A DNA stretch of 39,556 nucleotides from an uncultured Oscillibacter sp. (GTDB lineage Bacteria; Bacillota; Clostridia; Oscillospirales; Oscillospiraceae). The stretch's first letter is position 1, and every line of letters starts with the position of its first letter. Where the stretch lies: the NCBI GenBank assembly GCA_910584075.1, contig CAJTZI010000016.1, positions 1-39,556 on the forward strand. The letters run 5' to 3'. The notes under the pieces are model-generated. The model had not been told where the DNA came from, did no database searches, and saw only the letters and a program-made list of their open reading frames with translations. Made by a program: the position numbers and the translations under genes. Positions 37,016 through 39,556 of the stretch are shown piece after piece.

Positions 37016-38296
37016 ATGGACGAGCGCAGGCGGAAACGCCGGGATTTTTTTCAAAACATTGCCATTGTCCTGCTGGCCCTGTCCGCGGCGTTTTTGATTG
37101 CCCAGACCCAGCTGTACAGCCTGGGTGTGAACGCCGGAAGCAGCTATTTTCAGTATCTGTCCGGAAGCACGTCCCAGGCGCCGGATGGCGCTCAGACCCC
37201 CCTGACCAGTCTCTCCGCCCCGGTGCGGCTGGCGGTCACCGGTGTGTACGGCGGCCGGTACGGCAGTGTGACGCTCACCACTACCGACGAGGATTTTGAG
37301 CCTGTGGGCGGGCTTCTGCGGGAGGCGCTGCGCTCTGTTCAGTCCTTCAGCGTCTGCGAGGACGCAGCGTTTCTGGAGGCCCTGAAGGGCACCTCCGTCT
37401 ACTGCGATTTTCTGGAGCCCCTGCCGCTGCCGGTGGTGGCGGGGCTGATGGGCGCCTCCATCGACAGCGGTCTGTCCGTCCGGCGGCTGGTGGTATCTGC
37501 CCATGAGGGCGGCGAGGCCACGCTGTACCTGTGGTGTGAGGGAGATGTCTGCCGGCGGGGGACATCCGCCGTCTCCGCGGAGGAGCTGGAGAGCGTGGTC
37601 AGCGGCTATGAGCTTAACGGCGCTTATTTTGCCCTGGACAACGGCGAGCCGGACAGTGCCGGCACGGATCCTTGCTCCCTCTTCCCTCCGGAGCTGCCGG
37701 AGCTGCCGGTGTTCTCCTCTTCTGCGGTTCTCCCGGACAGCGGCGCCCTGCTGTCTGCCCTGGGCTTCTATCCCCGCACAAACTCCCGCTACACAGAGTC
37801 CGGAGGCGTGGAAGTGATCACCGACGGTGACCGCACCCTGCGCCTCAACCCGGACGGCTCCATCCGCTACCGCAGCGGCGGCGATCCGGCCCTGACCATC
37901 GCGGCCGCCGGGGAGGAACCCACGGTAACGGAGGCGGTCATGGGAACCGCCGCCCTGCTGAACAGCCTGCTGTCCGGCCAGACCAGCGAGGCCGGGCTGT
38001 ATCTGACGGGTGTGCGGCAGACGGAGCGCACCATGATTCTCTCCTTCGGTTGGCAGTCCGGTGGTGTTCCCATCCGTTTTGACCGCGGCGGCAGCGCCGC
38101 GGAGGTCACGCTGTCCGGCTGCGCGGTGTCGGTTCTCACACTCCGCTTCCGTCAGTACGCGGACACCGGGGAGATGTCGCTGCTGCTGCCCCTGCGTCAG
38201 GCCATGGCCATTGCCGTCCGGCAGGCGGGCGCGGAGCTCTCCATCGGCTACGTGGACGGCGGCGTCTCCGCCTCCGCCCGTTGGCTGGCGGATTAG
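37016..38296 (+). CDS. YycH/WalH-like membrane-anchored regulator of WalK
   Basis: The 426-residue protein has one N-terminal membrane segment (about residues 13-33) and a long extracytoplasmic part with several beta-rich units. Sequence conservation in YycH is low, so the call rests on position directly after walK, size (about 420-450 residues in Bacilli), single-helix topology and a YycI-like gene next. In Bacilli, YycH and YycI bind WalK through their membrane helices and adjust its activity. The ATG at 37016 follows GGGGAGAGGGGAC, 52 bases after walK. Internal weak similarity between its halves, such as two stretches with R-L-V-V-S/LRL patterns, is not convincing. Confidence 0.75.
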   Translation: MDERRRKRRDFFQNIAIVLLALSAAFLIAQTQLYSLGVNAGSSYFQYLSGSTSQAPDGAQTPLTSLSAPVRLAVTGVYGGRYGSVTLTTTDEDFEPVGGLLREALRSVQSFSVCEDAAFLEALKGTSVYCDFLEPLPLPVVAGLMGASIDSGLSVRRLVVSAHEGGEATLYLWCEGDVCRRGTSAVSAEELESVVSGYELNGAYFALDNGEPDSAGTDPCSLFPPELPELPVFSSSAVLPDSGALLSALGFYPRTNSRYTESGGVEVITDGDRTLRLNPDGSIRYRSGGDPALTIAAAGEEPTVTEAVMGTAALLNSLLSGQTSEAGLYLTGVRQTERTMILSFGWQSGGVPIRFDRGGSAAEVTLSGCAVSVLTLRFRQYADTGEMSLLLPLRQAMAIAVRQAGAELSIGYVDGGVSASARWLAD

Positions 38297-38581
38297 GCCC
38301 TGTTGGAAACATATCAAAACGCCCAGACGGCGGAACTTTTTCACCGGGCCGAGTTCAAAATTCTTGAACATACAGTCCCGCGAATGTTTGCCTTGCCCAG
38401 CGAAAAAGACTCACGCTGCCGTGCGTCTTGCCAATGACCAAGCAAGGTCTGGAGGCTGCTAAACGCGAGGCCTTTGCGGACAGCCCCTGGAGAAGCGCCC
38501 GGAGGATCACGGGGCACCGCCGCGCTGCTCCCGCAGCCGCCGGAAGCTGCAAGCCCAATTCTCAGAAAAGGAGCCGCAGAG
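38297..38581. other. Unexpected gap between the yycH-like and yycI-like genes
   Basis: In other genomes these genes are adjacent or overlapping. Here 285 bases intervene, less GC-rich at the start. They hold a hairpin AAGACTCACG/CGTGCGTCTT near 38407-38430 with one mismatch, and no open gene with a ribosome site. The gap could be an inserted repeat, or remnants of a small gene. Confidence 0.5.
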
Positions 38582-39388
38582 ATGGACCGGTATCAGCTGA
38601 AAAACGTCATCATTTTGATTCTGCTTTTGGTAAACGGTTTCCTGCTGGGCTCCATGGCCTACCGGGGCACGGCGGCCCGGGCCGCCCGGGACCGGTCTGT
38701 CGAGCAGCTGGTGGAGCTTTTTGCCGCCGACGGCATGGAGCTGTTCCCCGGTGCCATTCCGGATGAGGAGCCCCCCTCCAGCCGCGTTCTGACCCGGGAC
38801 TCTGCGCTGGAGCGCTCCGCCGCCGCGGCTCTGCTGGGGGGTGGTCTCCGCAGCTCCCAGCGGGGGGGCATCTGCTCTTACAGCGGCGCGAGCGGTGCGG
38901 CGCTGTTCCGGGAAAACGGCAGCTTTGAGGCCGCCGGTACTCTGGCCGCCTCTGACGGGGAAAACTTCTGCCGCGGCTTCTGCCGGGACTTCCACTACAC
39001 GGTGACCGCCGTTCAGCTGGACGGCGATGGCAGCGGCACCGTCACCGCCCTTCGGGAGTACGGCGGGCTGACGGTGGCCAACTGCGTTGTGACCTTCCTC
39101 CTGGAACAGGACGCGGTGGTCTCCGCCCGGGGCACACTGCTGCCAGAGACCTCCGCGGAGTCCTCCGGCGGTCCGGAGCTCCTCTCCGCCCAAGCCGCCC
39201 TCACCGCTTTTCTCGCCATGCGCCGGGAGACCGGCGCCGTGGCCTCCTCCATCACGGAGATGTCCCTCTGCTATGAGCTCCAGAGCTCCGCCGCCGCCCC
39301 CATGTCCCTGACGCCGGTGTGGCACATCGTTACCGACACGGTGGGCTACTATGTGAACTGTGCCACTGGCGCCGTCAGCCAGTACTGA
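38582..39388 (+). CDS. YycI/WalI-like membrane-anchored regulator
   Basis: The 268-residue protein has one N-terminal membrane segment (about residues 8-27, NVIILILLLVNGFLLGSMAY) and an outer domain ending TPVWHIVTDTVGYYVNCATGAVSQY. The end resembles YycI/YycH-type and PepSY-like domains, where W-x-I/V precedes a YYVN-type strand. The position after a yycH-like gene and the size (about 270-280) support WalI. The ATG at 38582 follows AAAGGAGCCGC. It is the last gene of the wal operon in the window; a tRNA-Gly promoter follows. A walJ gene, often next, is not seen before the window ends. Confidence 0.78.
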   Translation: MDRYQLKNVIILILLLVNGFLLGSMAYRGTAARAARDRSVEQLVELFAADGMELFPGAIPDEEPPSSRVLTRDSALERSAAAALLGGGLRSSQRGGICSYSGASGAALFRENGSFEAAGTLAASDGENFCRGFCRDFHYTVTAVQLDGDGSGTVTALREYGGLTVANCVVTFLLEQDAVVSARGTLLPETSAESSGGPELLSAQAALTAFLAMRRETGAVASSITEMSLCYELQSSAAAPMSLTPVWHIVTDTVGYYVNCATGAVSQY

Positions 39389-39452
39389 CCGCCGGCAGTT
39401 CCGGCCGGACCGCCAATTTCGCAAAAAATTTCAAAAGATTGGGCTGGAATAC

Positions 39453-39481
39453 TTGACAGCTGCCTCATTTCGTGGTATTCT
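39453..39481 (+). promoter_or_regulatory. Promoter of tRNA-Gly
   Basis: Perfect TTGACA (39453-39458), a 17-base spacer and TATTCT (39476-39481), 31 bases before the tRNA. Confidence 0.9.
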
Positions 39482-39512
39482 AACTCAGCTGACAATTTCC
39501 GGGAGGGCAAAC

Positions 39513-39556
39513 GCAGGTGTAGCACAATGGTCAGGGCACCAGCCTTCCAAGCTGGG
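39513..39556 (+). tRNA. tRNA-Gly (anticodon TCC), partial at window end
   Basis: The 5' part of a tRNA: acceptor strand GCAGGTG, a D arm with AATGGTCA loop, and anticodon stem CCAGC/GCTGG with loop CTTCCAA (anticodon TCC at 39546-39548). The sequence ends after the anticodon arm, so the variable loop, T arm and 3' end lie beyond the window. Confidence 0.93.

Overview
The window is chromosomal DNA from a GC-rich, low-GC-phylum-type bacterium, most likely an Oscillospiraceae-type member of the Clostridia (Oscillibacter, Dysosmobacter or Lawsonibacter relatives). The signs are strong AGGAGG ribosome binding sites, WalRK with YycH/YycI-like partners, a BceRSAB-type antimicrobial-peptide module, flavin-dependent thymidylate synthase, ECF sigma/anti-sigma pairs and DUF6809/DUF6512 proteins. 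The species is inferred, not proven. I see no transposase, phage, CRISPR or plasmid genes.

Layout. 1-2.4 kb: tRNA-Ser(CGA) with a truncated 5'-half copy upstream, a class I glutamine amidotransferase, and a dead sigma/anti-sigma pair. 2.4-6.3 kb: thyX, an unknown 220-residue protein, a live ECF sigma/membrane partner pair, and a membrane-anchored XRE regulator. 6.4-9.9 kb: an ABC ATPase/FtsX-type permease operon behind a 44-bp repeated element and a terminator-like hairpin. 10-15.7 kb: a leftward operon (TfoX-C protein, mtaB, yfbR) and a rightward one (cysteine desulfurase, MATE exporter, rlmA-like methyltransferase), started by two face-to-face promoters. 15.7-18.8 kb: a leftward glycolipid locus (two GT4 glycosyltransferases around a TVP38/TMEM64 membrane protein). 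19-23.8 kb: a leftward BceRSAB-like system. 24-25.7 kb: a second ECF sigma/anti-sigma pair whose anti-sigma 3' end has decayed. 25.9-30.9 kb: DUF6512, xpaC-like, telA-like, a 0.57-kb hairpin-dense non-coding stretch, DUF6809, an XRE repressor and a TPM-domain protein with six perfect-length 14-residue Gly/Arg/Phe repeats. 31-33.5 kb: dapF behind a candidate structured leader, then a dicarboxylate/amino-acid symporter. 33.6-39.4 kb: nudF-like Nudix hydrolase, walR, walK, yycH-like, yycI-like. The window ends inside tRNA-Gly(TCC).

Much of the content concerns the cell envelope: peptide-stress sensing and export, glycolipid synthesis, wall homeostasis (WalRK), and sigma/anti-sigma sensing. The least explained parts are non-coding: the hairpin-dense stretch at 28.6-29.2 kb, the dapF leader, the 44-bp element found in front of two envelope operons, a hairpin repeat at 23.9 and 33.7 kb, and the opposed promoters at 12.2 kb.
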